The notes under the pieces: generated by a model
What the model was told of the DNA's origin: nothing
Database searches by the model: none
The model's input: only the letters and a program-made list of their open reading frames with translations
Assembly (NCBI GenBank): GCA_948144175.1
Contig: CANXME010000105.1
Coordinates: 1,488,001-1,552,000, forward strand
Direction: 5' to 3'
DNA length: 64,000 nt
Source of the DNA: Closterium sp. NIES-65
Lineage: Eukaryota; Streptophyta; Zygnematophyceae; Desmidiales; Closteriaceae
Translations under genes and position numbers: made by a program
In this document: one piece after another, positions 35,382-44,810 of the stretch
Position numbering within the stretch: position 1 is the first letter of the stretch
Layout: each line of letters starts with the position of its first letter

Positions 35382-35828
35382 TGTTGGGCTGAGAAAAAGC
35401 CATTAGGATCTTTGCAGGGGTGAACTCTGGGTATAACTGATGTAGTAGTGGAAGCGTTTAATGAAGAGTTTTGAACCACCTTGCGCTAGTATGTGAGGGC
35501 AAAGTTGATTGATTAAAGCAAAGAGATACAAGATTATATATGAAAATAGGAAATATATAAAGACAATCTTATAACTACTTTATTGTTGTTGTTGCGGTTC
35601 GATACGGTGACGACTCGGGCAACTGCTATGTAACGAGTCAGTTGTGTGTCCTTGCTGTCGCGCTGTACTTGTCAGGTCAAAGGTCGCTGACCTTTGACTT
35701 TCGTGTAACCTCCGGCAGTTGCTTCAACCTCCAAGGGTTGACCCGCTGGTGCTTCGATAGTATTTTGCTTCGCTTGTGTCTTGGTGTTTTCGATACGACA
35801 AAGGCGCTTAAGTTAGTTGTTTCCAACA
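35382..35828 (-). repeat. Solo LTR of copia family A
   Basis: 447 bp, reverse complement of the A1 LTR, with TGTTGGG at its left and CCAACA at its right end on the plus strand. It keeps the inverted repeat GTCAAAGGTC/GACCTTTGAC at 35676-35698. No gag or pol adjoins it. Flanks CTATG and CTAAT match only in CTA, so the target duplication is decayed or absent. Confidence 0.8.
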
Positions 35829-36149
35829 CTAATCATTAGCACCCGGACCGCTTTCATTCCAATCGCACAAACATTGTGAGTCGAGAGGGGTTAAGCCTTG
35901 TATAAAAAAAAAACACACACAACCTAAAGATCGATTTCGCTGAGGAGCTTCTTCCACCGCTTAGGCTCTTCATCGAAAATGTACGTAACAGGTGTTACCA
36001 GAACGCTGTCAGATTATCATAGCTGATGCATGTTTGTAGGCTATAGTGGGGTAGCACATATGGGGTACAGCTTTCTAGGGTTGTATTTGTACCCAACTCT
36101 GACTTAGTCATTTCATTCCTGTTTTCCTTGCTTCACATGGTATAGAGCG

Positions 36150-36181
36150 GGTCCTACCTTAGGACCGTTTTTTTAGGGCCC
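36150..36181 (+). promoter_or_regulatory. Post-PBS hairpin and GGGCCC palindrome of B3
   Basis: GGTCCTA-CCT-TAGGACC can form a 7 bp stem at 36150-36166, followed by GGGCCC at 36176-36181. The same order occurs in B2 (GGTCCTAGCGGAGGACC at 26585-26601, then GGGCCC). Element E keeps GGGCCCACC. A packaging or dimerisation role is inference. Confidence 0.45.
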
Positions 36182-36229
36182 ACCAAAGCGCGCCCAGAGG
36201 CGCGCCTTTTTTTTTAGCGACCCCTCGGG

Positions 36230-37190
36230 TCGCCTTTTCCCTCGCGGCCCCGCTGTCCCTCAGACGCGGCCCCGCCACCTCTCCTGATCGCGGCCCCGCC
36301 GCCTGCTTGATCGCGGCCCCGCCGCCTGCTTGACGCGGCCCCGCCGCCTCCCCTGACGCGGCCCCGCCGCCTCCCCTGAAGCGGCCCCGCCGCCTCCCCT
36401 GAAGCGGCCCCGCCGCCTCCCCTGACGCGGCCCCGCCGCCTCCCCTGACGCGGCCCCGCCTCTACTGCCGCGGCCCCGCCGCCGCCTCTGACGGCCCCGC
36501 CGCTGCACCCTACGGCCCGCCGCTGCACCCTACGGCCCGCCGCCTCTGACGGCCCCGCCGCTGCACCCTCGGCCCGCCGCTGCTCCTGCCGGCCCGCCGC
36601 CTCACCTGACGGCCCCGCCGCTGCTCCTGCCGGCTCGCCGCTGCTCCTGCCGGCCCGCCGCCTCACCTGACGGCCCCGCCGCTGCTCCTGCCGGCCCGCC
36701 GCTGCTCCTGCCGGCCCGCCGCTGCACCTGCCGGCCCGCCGCTGCACCCAGCGGCCCGCCGCTTCACCTGACGGCCCCGCCGCTGCACCTGCCGGCCTGC
36801 CGCTGCACCCTACGGCCCGCCGCCTGCACCTGCCGGCCCGCCGCTGCACCTGCCGGCCCGCCGCTTCACCTGCCGGCCCGCCGCTGCACCTGCCGGCCCG
36901 CCACTGCACCGGTCGACCCGCCGCTGCACCTGACGGCCCCGCCCCTGCATCTCCCGGCCGAGCCGCCCCAGCAGCCGAACTGCCCGGGAGCCGAGCCGCC
37001 CAACGCCGAGCCGCCCGGGACCCGAGCCGCCCTGCAGCCGAGCCGCCCTGCACCCGAGCCGCCCGGGAGCCGAGCCGCCCTGCGCCCGAGCCGCCCAGCC
37101 GCTGAGCCGCCCGGGAGCCGAGCCGCTGTGCACCCGAGCCGCCCGGTCGCTGAGCCGCCTTTCTGCATAGCTGCACGACCTGCCCTGCCT
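36230..37190 (+). repeat. GC-rich tandem-repeat leader of B3
   Basis: Two sub-arrays: units like GACGCGGCCCCGCCGCCTCCC (36.3-36.5 kb) and CTGCCGGCCCGCCGCTGCAC (36.5-36.95 kb), then degenerate GAGCCGCC units. Long antisense frames here are by-products of the repeat. Confidence 0.8.
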
Positions 37191-37258
37191 AGTGAGCACA
37201 GTCCCACTGACACTGCGAGCTCTTTCCCTACTGCTTGCACTGCGTTGCTGTCGCCGCC

Positions 37259-40200
37259 ATGGCTACCCCTAGTGTCCTAGCTTTTGACGCTGAGGGTTGC
37301 GCCATTGATTTTGAGGTCTGGTTAGACGACCTGCAGCTGTTCTTACAGTGCGACAGGGCTGACGACCTTTCTCTCTTTGACCTCACCTCTGGCGCCTCTC
37401 CTGCCCCTGCTGCTGATGCTGATCCCGCTGTCCGCTCTAAGTGGGCCACCCGCGATGCTGCTGCACGTCTTGCTGTGCGTCGCCACCTCCCTACCTCTGA
37501 GCGTGCGCACTTTAGTCAGTACAAGAGTGCTCAGACCTTGTACGACGCTGTAGTTGCGCGCTACTCCTCCCCTGCCACTGCTGCACTGAGCCGTCTCATG
37601 CTTCCCTACCTCTTTCCTGACCTCTCTGCCTTTCCCACTGTCGCTGACCTCATTACACACCTCCGCACTAGTGACACTCGCTACCGCGCCGCCCTTCCTG
37701 CTGAGTTCTGCGCTAAGAACCCCCCCCCCATGTACATCGCTCTCTACTACGTAGTCGCGCGCCTCCCTGACTCCCTTCGCGTCGTCAGGGACCACTTTCT
37801 TGCAGTCTGTCCCACCACCCTCTCCGTCGACCTCCTCGAGAAGGTCCTCCTCGCAGCGGAGAAGAGCATAGTCGCTGTAGGTGCTTCTCGTGGTGACCCT
37901 CGCACCCCCATCTTTGAGGGGTGCTCTCCTTCCCCCTTGCTGCCCTCTGTTGCCTCTGCTGCTGCTGCCGACCTGCTTGGTCTTGAGTCGGTCGGCGCGG
38001 CGTCTGCCCCTAGTGGGAGACGTCGCTCCAGCAAGGGCAAGGGGGGCAAGGGCGCGGGTGGAGCTGGAGGGGGCGGTGGCGGTGGCGGCGGTGGCGGCGG
38101 AGGGAGTGGGGGTGGCGGCGGGACTAGTGGCGGAGGTGGTGGTGGTGGTGGCAGCAGTGGCGGAGACGGTGGTGGTGGTGCCAGCGGTGGTGGTGGAGGC
38201 AGCGGCGGTGGTGGAGGCGGCGGAGGTGGAGGCGGTGGAGGCGGTAGCGGAGGAGGCGGTGGTGGTGGTGGAGGTGGAGCTGGTCGAGGTGGTACCCAGC
38301 AGCGTAGCGGCGGTGGTGGTGGCCAGCGTTCGCAGCGGCAGCAGCAGCAGCGCTCGCGGGACATCCCTCCGCCTCAGCAGCTTCGTGAGTGGTATGCTGG
38401 GCGTCTGAGGGGTGGGGGTACTGGTCCCTGCACCTACGTTCTTCGTTCCGGCGACCGCGCGGGTGAGCAGTGTGGGGGTGCCCACGCCACCCAGCGCTGC
38501 TTTGGCCGCCTGACGGACGCTTGGCGTCAGCAGTTCCCTGGGGCTAGTGAGATCCCTCGCTGGGATGAGCTTCTCAGGGCTGGTGTAGCGATCTTTGATC
38601 TTGATTTTGATGCTATCCTTGCTGCTATGTATGTTGTGGATTATAGTGAGGAGAATGAGGGTTACCGTTGTTTCCAGCCCGACCCGGGCATTGGTACTGC
38701 TGCGCTAGGTGCTTGTGAGGATGCTGCTCTAGGTGCCAGTGCGTCTGTGCTCTCAGGTACTGGTGAGACTGCGCTCTCAGGTACTGCGTCGTCCTCGTCC
38801 TCCCTCACTTTCACACTTGACTCCGGAGCTTCTCGCTCCTTCTTTCGAGACCGCACTACCCTTACGCCGCTCGGCCGGCCGGTTGCGGTCTCCCTTGCTG
38901 ACCCCTCTGGGGGTCCTGTCCTGTCTCACTTCTCCACTGTCCTCCCGTGTCCGGCTGCCCCTTCGGGCACCCTGACGGGTCTGTACCTTCCCTCGTTCTC
39001 TACGAACTTGGTGAGTGGAGCGGACCTGCAGGATGTGGGGGTTCACCAGTTCACTCCTGCGAGTCAGCGGGTGACCCACTGCACGGAGGCACGCACAGGC
39101 CGACACCTGGCCACGTTCTCGCGTCGGCCGGGGTCGAGTCTCTACACCCTGACCGTTGAGTCTCCTCCTGTCCCTGCGTCTGGTCAGGTGGCTGCGTCGG
39201 GTCAGGTGCTTGCTGCTGCGTCCCGGTCAGGTCCTGAGTCTGCCCCCTGTTCTTGTCGCCTCCTGTCTCACGAGACTCTCCTGTGGCACCACCGTCTTGG
39301 CCACCCCTCCTTGCCCCGTCTTCGGAGCATGGCTTCCCGTGTCCTTGTCTCTGGTCTTCCCCAGTCTCTCCCTCCTCTCCCCTCCGGGCCGGGACCTTCC
39401 TGTGTCCCCTGTGTCGAGGGTCGCCTCCGGGCTACTCCTCACTCCTCCCACTTCCCCCCGACAGAGGCTCCCCTGCAGATGCTTCACATGGATGTGTGGG
39501 GCCCAGCCCCCGTCCGTGGGCAGGGTTACGAGCGCTACTTTCTGTTGGTGGTTGACGACTACTCGCGTTACACCACAGTCCTCCCCTTGCGCAGCAAGGG
39601 TGCGGTCACTGAGGTACTGATCGACTGGATCCGCGAGGCTCGTCTCCAGCTCAGGAAGAGCTTCGGCTCGGACTTTCTTGTTCTGCGTCTGCACTCTGAC
39701 AGAGGCGGAGAGTTCTCTTCTCGCCTTCTGCGGGACTACTGTCGTGCACAGGGGATCCGCCAGACCTTCACGCTTCCGGACTCACCACAGCAAAATGGGA
39801 TTGCTGAGCGCCGCATTGGCATGGTCATGGATGTCGCTCGTACGTCCATGATGCATGCGGCTGCCCCCCATTTTCTGTGGCCGTTTGCGGTGAGGTACGC
39901 GGCGCATCAGCTCAACCTTCACCCCCAGGTCTCTCGGCCTGCGATGTCCCCAGCCTTGCTGTGGACGGGGAAGGTTGGCGATGCGTCTGTGTTCCGTGTC
40001 TGGGGATCTCGGGCGTTTGTCCGCGACTTGTCTGCGGACAAGCTGTCCCCTCGTGCTGCTCCCTGTGTCTTCCTTGGCTTCCCCACTGACGCCCCAGGGT
40101 GGCAGTTTTACCACCCCTCCTCTCGTCGTGTTCTGTCCTCCCAGGACGTCACGTTCGACGAGTCAGTCCCCTTCTACCGTCTCTTCCCCTACCGCACTCC

Positions 40201-41260
40201 TTCCCTCCCCCCTCCCCCGGACTTCCTTGTGCCGGTTCCCCCCCCGGTAGACCCCCTCCCCCCTCTGGTTCCTGCCCCCTCAGGTGTGTCCCAGGTAGAT
40301 GCCGTTGACCCGGTCGAGGTTAGTGGTGACTCTGGTGCTGCTGCGGGTGCTGAGCCTAGGGGTGCTGACTCTGGGGGTGCTGTGCGCGGGGGTGCTGAGC
40401 CTGGGGGTGCTACTGCTGGGGGTGCTGGGCCTGAGGGTGCTACTGCGGAGGGTGCGGAGCCTGGGGGTGTTGAGCCGGGGGGTGCTGGGTCGGGAGCTGC
40501 TGAGCCTGGGGGTGCTGAGCTGGGAGCTGCTGAGCCTGGGGGTGCTGCGTCTGGAGCTGCTGAGCCTGGGGTTTCTCCTGCTGCTACGTCTCGCCGGGAG
40601 CCCCTCTCTCCACAGGAGCTGCGCGAGTGGTTCGCTCGCCGCTGGAGGCGTGCTGCTGAGTCTAGAGGTGCTGCTGGAGCTGGAGCTGGAGCTTCTTCGA
40701 CCGTCGAGGGTGCGGGTGCTGCCGGTCCCGGAGCTGCTGGACCTGCGGGTCCTCCTGGAGCTGGAGCTGCTGAGGGCGCTGGTGCTGAGCCTACTGCTGT
40801 TGGTCCTGCCGCTGGAGGTGTGGGTGGCGCTGGTGCTGTCGCTGAGGGTACTGGTGCTGTCCCTGCTGCGTCTGGAGCTGCCGCGCGGCCTCGGCCGTAC
40901 TTCGTTCCGCTCCTGCAGCAGGTTCTTGGTCTTTCTCCTCCAGTAGAGGGTCTACAGCCTGTCCAGTCGCTGAGCGTCGTGAGCCTGCGTCTCGTCCCGC
41001 GTCGCCTGTTCGTGCTGCTCGCGCTAGTAGTCGCAGTTCGCGTCAGCGTCCTCCTCCTGTCCCTGGCACGCACCGGATGTCTTTGCGTCCGTCCACTGCT
41101 CCTCTGCGTGCCCCTTTGCCTTCTCCTCCGGAGTCCTCTCTTCCTGCGCTTGCCGACCCTGAGTCGGACTCTCTTCGTGCTGCCAGTCCTACTGTCACGC
41201 GTCTGCTTGCTACTGTCGTCACTGACCCCTCTTTTGAGTCCACTGCTGCGTCTGCCCTAG
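37259..41260 (+). CDS. B3 Gag-protease-integrase polyprotein (frameshifted at about 40,970)
   Basis: Start chosen at ATG 37259 in the context GCCGCCATGG, giving MATPSVLAFDAEG. Gag helices (residues 1-250) are followed by a Gly-rich tract (about 265-345) and a zinc-knuckle variant C-x13-C-x3-H-x4-C (about 392-415). Aspartic protease LDSGAS is near 520. Pre-integrase LLWHHRLGHPS and CVPC are near 675-725. The integrase core has D (LHMDVWGP, about 742), D (HSDRGGEFS, about 811) and E (QNGIAERRIG, about 847). A Gly/Ala/Glu/Pro repeat linker runs from about 1020 to 1215. Compared with B1, about 70 bp are missing near 40970, which shifts the frame, so the last 95 codons are nonsense sequence before the stop. 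Confidence 0.88.
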   Translation: MATPSVLAFDAEGCAIDFEVWLDDLQLFLQCDRADDLSLFDLTSGASPAPAADADPAVRSKWATRDAAARLAVRRHLPTSERAHFSQYKSAQTLYDAVVARYSSPATAALSRLMLPYLFPDLSAFPTVADLITHLRTSDTRYRAALPAEFCAKNPPPMYIALYYVVARLPDSLRVVRDHFLAVCPTTLSVDLLEKVLLAAEKSIVAVGASRGDPRTPIFEGCSPSPLLPSVASAAAADLLGLESVGAASAPSGRRRSSKGKGGKGAGGAGGGGGGGGGGGGGSGGGGGTSGGGGGGGGSSGGDGGGGASGGGGGSGGGGGGGGGGGGGGSGGGGGGGGGGAGRGGTQQRSGGGGGQRSQRQQQQRSRDIPPPQQLREWYAGRLRGGGTGPCTYVLRSGDRAGEQCGGAHATQRCFGRLTDAWRQQFPGASEIPRWDELLRAGVAIFDLDFDAILAAMYVVDYSEENEGYRCFQPDPGIGTAALGACEDAALGASASVLSGTGETALSGTASSSSSLTFTLDSGASRSFFRDRTTLTPLGRPVAVSLADPSGGPVLSHFSTVLPCPAAPSGTLTGLYLPSFSTNLVSGADLQDVGVHQFTPASQRVTHCTEARTGRHLATFSRRPGSSLYTLTVESPPVPASGQVAASGQVLAAASRSGPESAPCSCRLLSHETLLWHHRLGHPSLPRLRSMASRVLVSGLPQSLPPLPSGPGPSCVPCVEGRLRATPHSSHFPPTEAPLQMLHMDVWGPAPVRGQGYERYFLLVVDDYSRYTTVLPLRSKGAVTEVLIDWIREARLQLRKSFGSDFLVLRLHSDRGGEFSSRLLRDYCRAQGIRQTFTLPDSPQQNGIAERRIGMVMDVARTSMMHAAAPHFLWPFAVRYAAHQLNLHPQVSRPAMSPALLWTGKVGDASVFRVWGSRAFVRDLSADKLSPRAAPCVFLGFPTDAPGWQFYHPSSRRVLSSQDVTFDESVPFYRLFPYRTPSLPPPPDFLVPVPPPVDPLPPLVPAPSGVSQVDAVDPVEVSGDSGAAAGAEPRGADSGGAVRGGAEPGGATAGGAGPEGATAEGAEPGGVEPGGAGSGAAEPGGAELGAAEPGGAASGAAEPGVSPAATSRREPLSPQELREWFARRWRRAAESRGAAGAGAGASSTVEGAGAAGPGAAGPAGPPGAGAAEGAGAEPTAVGPAAGGVGGAGAVAEGTGAVPAASGAAARPRPYFVPLLQQVLGLSPPVEGLQPVQSLSVVSLRLVPRRLFVLLALVVAVRVSVLLLSLARTGCLCVRPLLLCVPLCLLLRSPLFLRLPTLSRTLFVLPVLLSRVCLLLSSLTPLLSPLLRLP

Positions 41261-43062
41261 TCGCTGAGCTCGTCGACTTTGCTGCTCGCTGTCGTCTCGA
41301 CTACGCTGCTAGTCTTGTTGCTGAGTCTGCGTCTGTCTGTCCTCCGTCCGTCGGGGGTGAGTGTGCTCTTGGCACGGACGTCCTAGAGGACAGACAGGAG
41401 GAGTTACAGTGTCTAGCGACTGCTTCACCTCATCTCGCGTCTGTACTGCTTGCCCCTGAGGGAGACCCGGATGCACTAGACATCCCGACTCCGCGTTCTT
41501 ACGCGGAGGCCGTAGAGGGCCCCTACTCCTCTCAGTGGCAGGCAGCTATGGATGCAGAGATGGCTTCCTGGAAGTCCACAGGCACCTACGTTGACGCGGT
41601 TCCCCCTCCTGGGGCGAACATCGTCAGTGGCATGTGGATCTTCAGGGTGAAGCGGCCGCCGGGCTCTCCACCTGTCTTCAAGGCGCGGTACGTTGCTCGT
41701 GGCTTCAGTCAGCGGCAGGGAGTTGACTACTTTCAGACCTTCTCTCCCACCCCGAAGATGACCACTCTTTGGGTGCTGCTGCACATTGCCGCTCAGCGCG
41801 ACTACGAGCTTCACTCTCTCGACTTCAGTACTGCGTTCCTGCAGGGTAGCCTGCACGAGGAGATCTGGCTGCGCCGTCCACCTGGCTTCACTGGGACTTC
41901 CCCTCGTGGCACCCAGTGGAGCCTCCGACGGCCAGTCTGCGGTCTCCGCCAAGCACCGCGTGAGTGGCACGACACACTGAGCACTACGCTTGCGGCTCTT
42001 GGGTTTGCTCCTTCTACTGCTGACCCGTCGCTGTTTCTTCGCACCGACACTTCCCTGCCGCCGTTCTACATCCTCGTGTACGTCGACGACTTGGTCTTTG
42101 CCACAGCGGACACTACTGGACTCGCCTACGTGAAGTCCGAGCTGCTGAAGAGACACACGTGCACAGACCTGGGTGAACTGCGCAGCTACCTTGGCTTGCA
42201 GATCACTCGGGACAGAGCACGCCGCACCATTACCTTGACTCAGTCACACATGGTGCAGCAGGTCCTTCAGCGCTTTGGCTTCACGTACTCCTCGCCTCAG
42301 GCCACTCCTCCGCCTACTCGCCACTCACTCTTTGCTCTGCCTTCGGATGAGTCCGTAGAGTCGAGTGGTCCGTATGCAGAGCTTGTTGGCTGCCTCATGT
42401 ACCTGATGACCTGCACACGACCTGACCTTGCATACCCTCTGAGCATTCTTGCACGCTATGTTGCTCCTGGGAGACACAGACCGGAGCACATGGCTGCAGC
42501 GAAGAGGGTATTGCGCTACCTGTGCAGTACGTCGGGCATGGGGCTAGTGCTTGGAGGGCGGAGTCCAGTGGTCCTTACCGGCCACGCGGACGCTTCTTGG
42601 GCTGACGACCAGGCTACGCAGCGGTCGTCACAGGGTTACACCTTCAGCCTTGGTTCCGGCTCTGTCTCGTGGCGGTCTACTCGCTCGTCTTCAGTTCTCG
42701 GCTCCAGTTGTGAGGCTGAGATCTACGCCGGGGCCATGGCTGCACAGGAGCTTCGCTGGCTCACCTACCTGCTGACTGAACTTGGAGAGCCACCTCGTTC
42801 TCCTCCAGTGCTGTACGTAGACAACAAGGCCATGCCGGCCTTGTGTCGAGAGCAGCGCTTGGAGCACAGAACGAAACACATTGCTCTCCGCTACTTCCTT
42901 GCTCGTGAGCTGCAGCAGCGTGGTCAGTTGCGACTTGCGTACGTGGCCTCTGAGGCCAACACTGCTGATGTGTTCACCAAGGCACTCGCGCCTTGTGACC
43001 ATCAGCGCTTTTGCACCCAGCTGGGTCTTGTGCCTGTCTTGCCTCACTTGCTCTCCTCTTGA
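41077..43062 (+). CDS. B3 reverse transcriptase-RNase H
   Basis: 661 codons in the frame two bases ahead of the gag-integrase ORF; the Met at 41077 is internal to the original polyprotein. RT has the copia blocks GMWIFRVKRPPG, KARYVARGF, HSLDFSTAFLQG and the catalytic YVDDLVFAT near residue 333. RNase H carries GHADASWADDQ, SCEAEIYA and YVDNKA, and the tail ANTADVFTKAL typical of copia. No internal stop is seen. Loss of continuity with integrase suggests this copy can no longer make a full polyprotein, though frameshifting was not excluded. Confidence 0.88.
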   Translation: MSLRPSTAPLRAPLPSPPESSLPALADPESDSLRAASPTVTRLLATVVTDPSFESTAASALVAELVDFAARCRLDYAASLVAESASVCPPSVGGECALGTDVLEDRQEELQCLATASPHLASVLLAPEGDPDALDIPTPRSYAEAVEGPYSSQWQAAMDAEMASWKSTGTYVDAVPPPGANIVSGMWIFRVKRPPGSPPVFKARYVARGFSQRQGVDYFQTFSPTPKMTTLWVLLHIAAQRDYELHSLDFSTAFLQGSLHEEIWLRRPPGFTGTSPRGTQWSLRRPVCGLRQAPREWHDTLSTTLAALGFAPSTADPSLFLRTDTSLPPFYILVYVDDLVFATADTTGLAYVKSELLKRHTCTDLGELRSYLGLQITRDRARRTITLTQSHMVQQVLQRFGFTYSSPQATPPPTRHSLFALPSDESVESSGPYAELVGCLMYLMTCTRPDLAYPLSILARYVAPGRHRPEHMAAAKRVLRYLCSTSGMGLVLGGRSPVVLTGHADASWADDQATQRSSQGYTFSLGSGSVSWRSTRSSSVLGSSCEAEIYAGAMAAQELRWLTYLLTELGEPPRSPPVLYVDNKAMPALCREQRLEHRTKHIALRYFLARELQQRGQLRLAYVASEANTADVFTKALAPCDHQRFCTQLGLVPVLPHLLSS

Positions 43063-43239
43063 CTTCACTTGTACTGTGACATATATATATACCTGCTCTT
43101 GCTTGTCTAGTTTTATATATATGTCTGTACTCCTGCATGTGAACTGGCCTCTGGCCCTGCTCTTGTGCTCGGACTGTGTGGTGACTTTGTGATCCACCCT
43201 GAGCTTGCTTTGCTTGACTGGTCTTGTGACCCCTTGTTC

Positions 43240-43263
43240 TCCCCCACTTTGCCTATGGGGGTG
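43240..43263 (+). other. PPT-region hairpin of B3
   Basis: CCCCCACTTTGCCTATGGGGG followed by TG, immediately before the 3' LTR. The CCCCCA and TGGGGG arms are complementary. The tract is kept in B1 and B2, and with small changes in B4 and E. Confidence 0.6.
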
Positions 43264-43494
43264 TGTCAGATTATCATAGCTGATGCATGTTTGTAGGCTA
43301 TAGTGGGGTAGCACATATGGGGTACAGATTTCTAGGGTTGTATTTGTACCCAACTCTGACTTAGTCATTTCATTCCTGTTTTCCTTGCTTCACAAACGCC
43401 ACTTCCACCAGCCTGCATTGAAGAAAGGAAGAATGGCAAATGGAATAAGGTCGTGGAACATTTCGGCTTTTTTTTCCGTACGAACGTACGGTTC

Positions 43495-44810
43495 GAAAGA
43501 TGTAGCCGGTGCGGGAGCGCTTGTTGTCAGAGTCGCCGGCGTGATCCGCGTCGACGTAGCCGATTAGTTTAGGTGTTGTAGCCGTGTTTTTATGGTAGGG
43601 CAGGCCGATTGTCGGAGTGCTGACAAGGTAGTGAAGAGCGTGATCGAGCTCCGCCAGATGTTCCGCTTCAGGTTTCTTGAGGTAGGTGGCGAGCTGACTT
43701 GCAGAGTACGATAGTGTCAGAGGTCCACTGGTGATCCCCGATTGATCCTAGGAAAGGGTTACAGGCATGTTGGCCTTGGGGGTTATGGGCGCACTGACTC
43801 GCTACTTAACAAGCCCTTTTATCCCAATGATCTAGTGGTTGGGATTCTGAGATGGTATCAGAGCTAAGGTCACGGGTTCGAATCCCAATGTGTGCACTTC
43901 GGGCATCCCAGTGCGGGGGGGTGTCAGAGATGACGGTCGGCGCGAGTGCGAAGCGCTTGGCGATGGTGTCGGCGTATTTCACGGCGCTGAGGTAGATCGG
44001 ATTTTCTTCTTCCTGGATGTTGAGGCCGAGGTACAATGTGACGGTGGACGAGACCGTGAGTGTGAGATCCCTTTGTAACTCCCCTTGGAACCAAGTAGTG
44101 ACGCTTTCGGTTGAGCCGATATAGAGCAAATCCTCTACGTAGACGATTAGCAGGATGTAGTCGGTTCCCTTTGTGAGCCGGTACATGCCTTGGTCGTGAG
44201 GTAGCTGCGGAACCCGATGCGAGTGAGTCTCGCGTGCAGGTACTGCTGCCATAGCCTCGGGGCTTGTTTGATGACGTAGAGTGACTTCAGCAGCTGACAG
44301 ACTTTATCAGGCTCTCCGTTGGAGCCGTGCGGTAGCTCGACGAAGATTTTTGCATCGATGGGTGCGTAGAGGAATGCGTTGGCGACGTCAATTTGCCGCA
44401 GCTTCCTTTTCATCATGGCGGCGATCGCGAGGAGAATTCGCAGCGAGGTGTGTCGGCTGTCTGGAGCGAATGTCTCGGTGAAAACACGTCCATGTTCCTG
44501 GTCGAAGCCGCGCACAACCCAACGTGCCTTGAACTTGTTTATGGTGCCGTCAGCCCTTGTCTTCACGTGGAAGACCCACTTTCCAGTGAGAATTGTCTTG
44601 TTCCGTGCTACGCCGATAGGAACAACCTTCCAGGTGTTGCGTTCCTCCAATGCTTTAAGCTCTTTGTCCATGGATTCGCGCCATTTTTCCTTATGCTCCC
44701 CCTCCAGAGCCTGCTGAACTGTCGTAGGCTCCTTAGGAAGCGCAGTGCCGTGGACCGCGGTGACCAGGACAAGTATCTGGAGGCCACTCTGTGTGTAGCG
44801 GGGAAGTGAT
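43495..44810 (-). pseudogene. Copia A-family fragment A2 (RT and part of RNase H)
   Basis: The minus-strand frame reads PRYTQSGLQILVLVTAVHG, EHKEKWRESMDKELKALEERNTWKVV-type sequence, then RT blocks KTILTGKWVF, FKARWVVRGFDQEHG, QIDVANAFLYAP and, after a frame break, IVYVEDLLYIGS (YVDD changed to YVED). An unrelated tRNA-like insert replaces part of the RT-RNase H joint at about 43.74-43.92 kb. RNase H then resumes (SYSASQLATYL, YVDADHAGDSDNKRSRTGYIF) and stops near 43495. It is the best template for the codons missing from A1. Confidence 0.82.
43740..43920 (+). repeat. tRNA-derived (SINE-like) insert in A2
   Basis: Contains a B-box-like GGTTCGAATCC, an A-box-like TAGTGGTTGGG about 45 bp upstream, and a potential anticodon stem TCTGA-GATGGTA-TCAGA between them. 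The acceptor stem is not convincing, so a functional tRNA is unlikely. The segment TGGTATCAGAGC also equals a copia PBS, so a retroelement leader fragment is an alternative. Confidence 0.4.

Larger units (their letters stand above)
36007..43394 (+). mobile_element. Complete, young Ty1/copia family B element B3, with TSD AACGC
   Basis: 7388 bp. LTRs 36007-36137 and 43264-43394 are 131 bp each and differ at a single base. Perfect target duplications AACGC lie at 36002-36006 and 43395-43399. The PBS begins at 36138 (TGGTATAGAGCGGG). A GC-rich leader, gag-pol, and the conserved CCCCCACTTTGCCTATGGGGG tract before the 3' LTR are all present. It is the reference copy for family B here. Confidence 0.95.

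Noticed and set aside
35382..36006. Host gene suggested by the short ORF 35642-35839
   Set aside because: The ORF lies within the reverse complement of a copia A LTR.
36214..37240. Long Arg/Gly/Ala-rich antisense ORFs (up to 320 codons)
   Set aside because: They arise from the GC-rich tandem repeats of the B3 leader, have no domain, and run opposite to the element.
43840..43910. Functional tRNA gene
   Set aside because: A B box and anticodon-like stem are present, but no convincing acceptor stem or conserved U33 was found.
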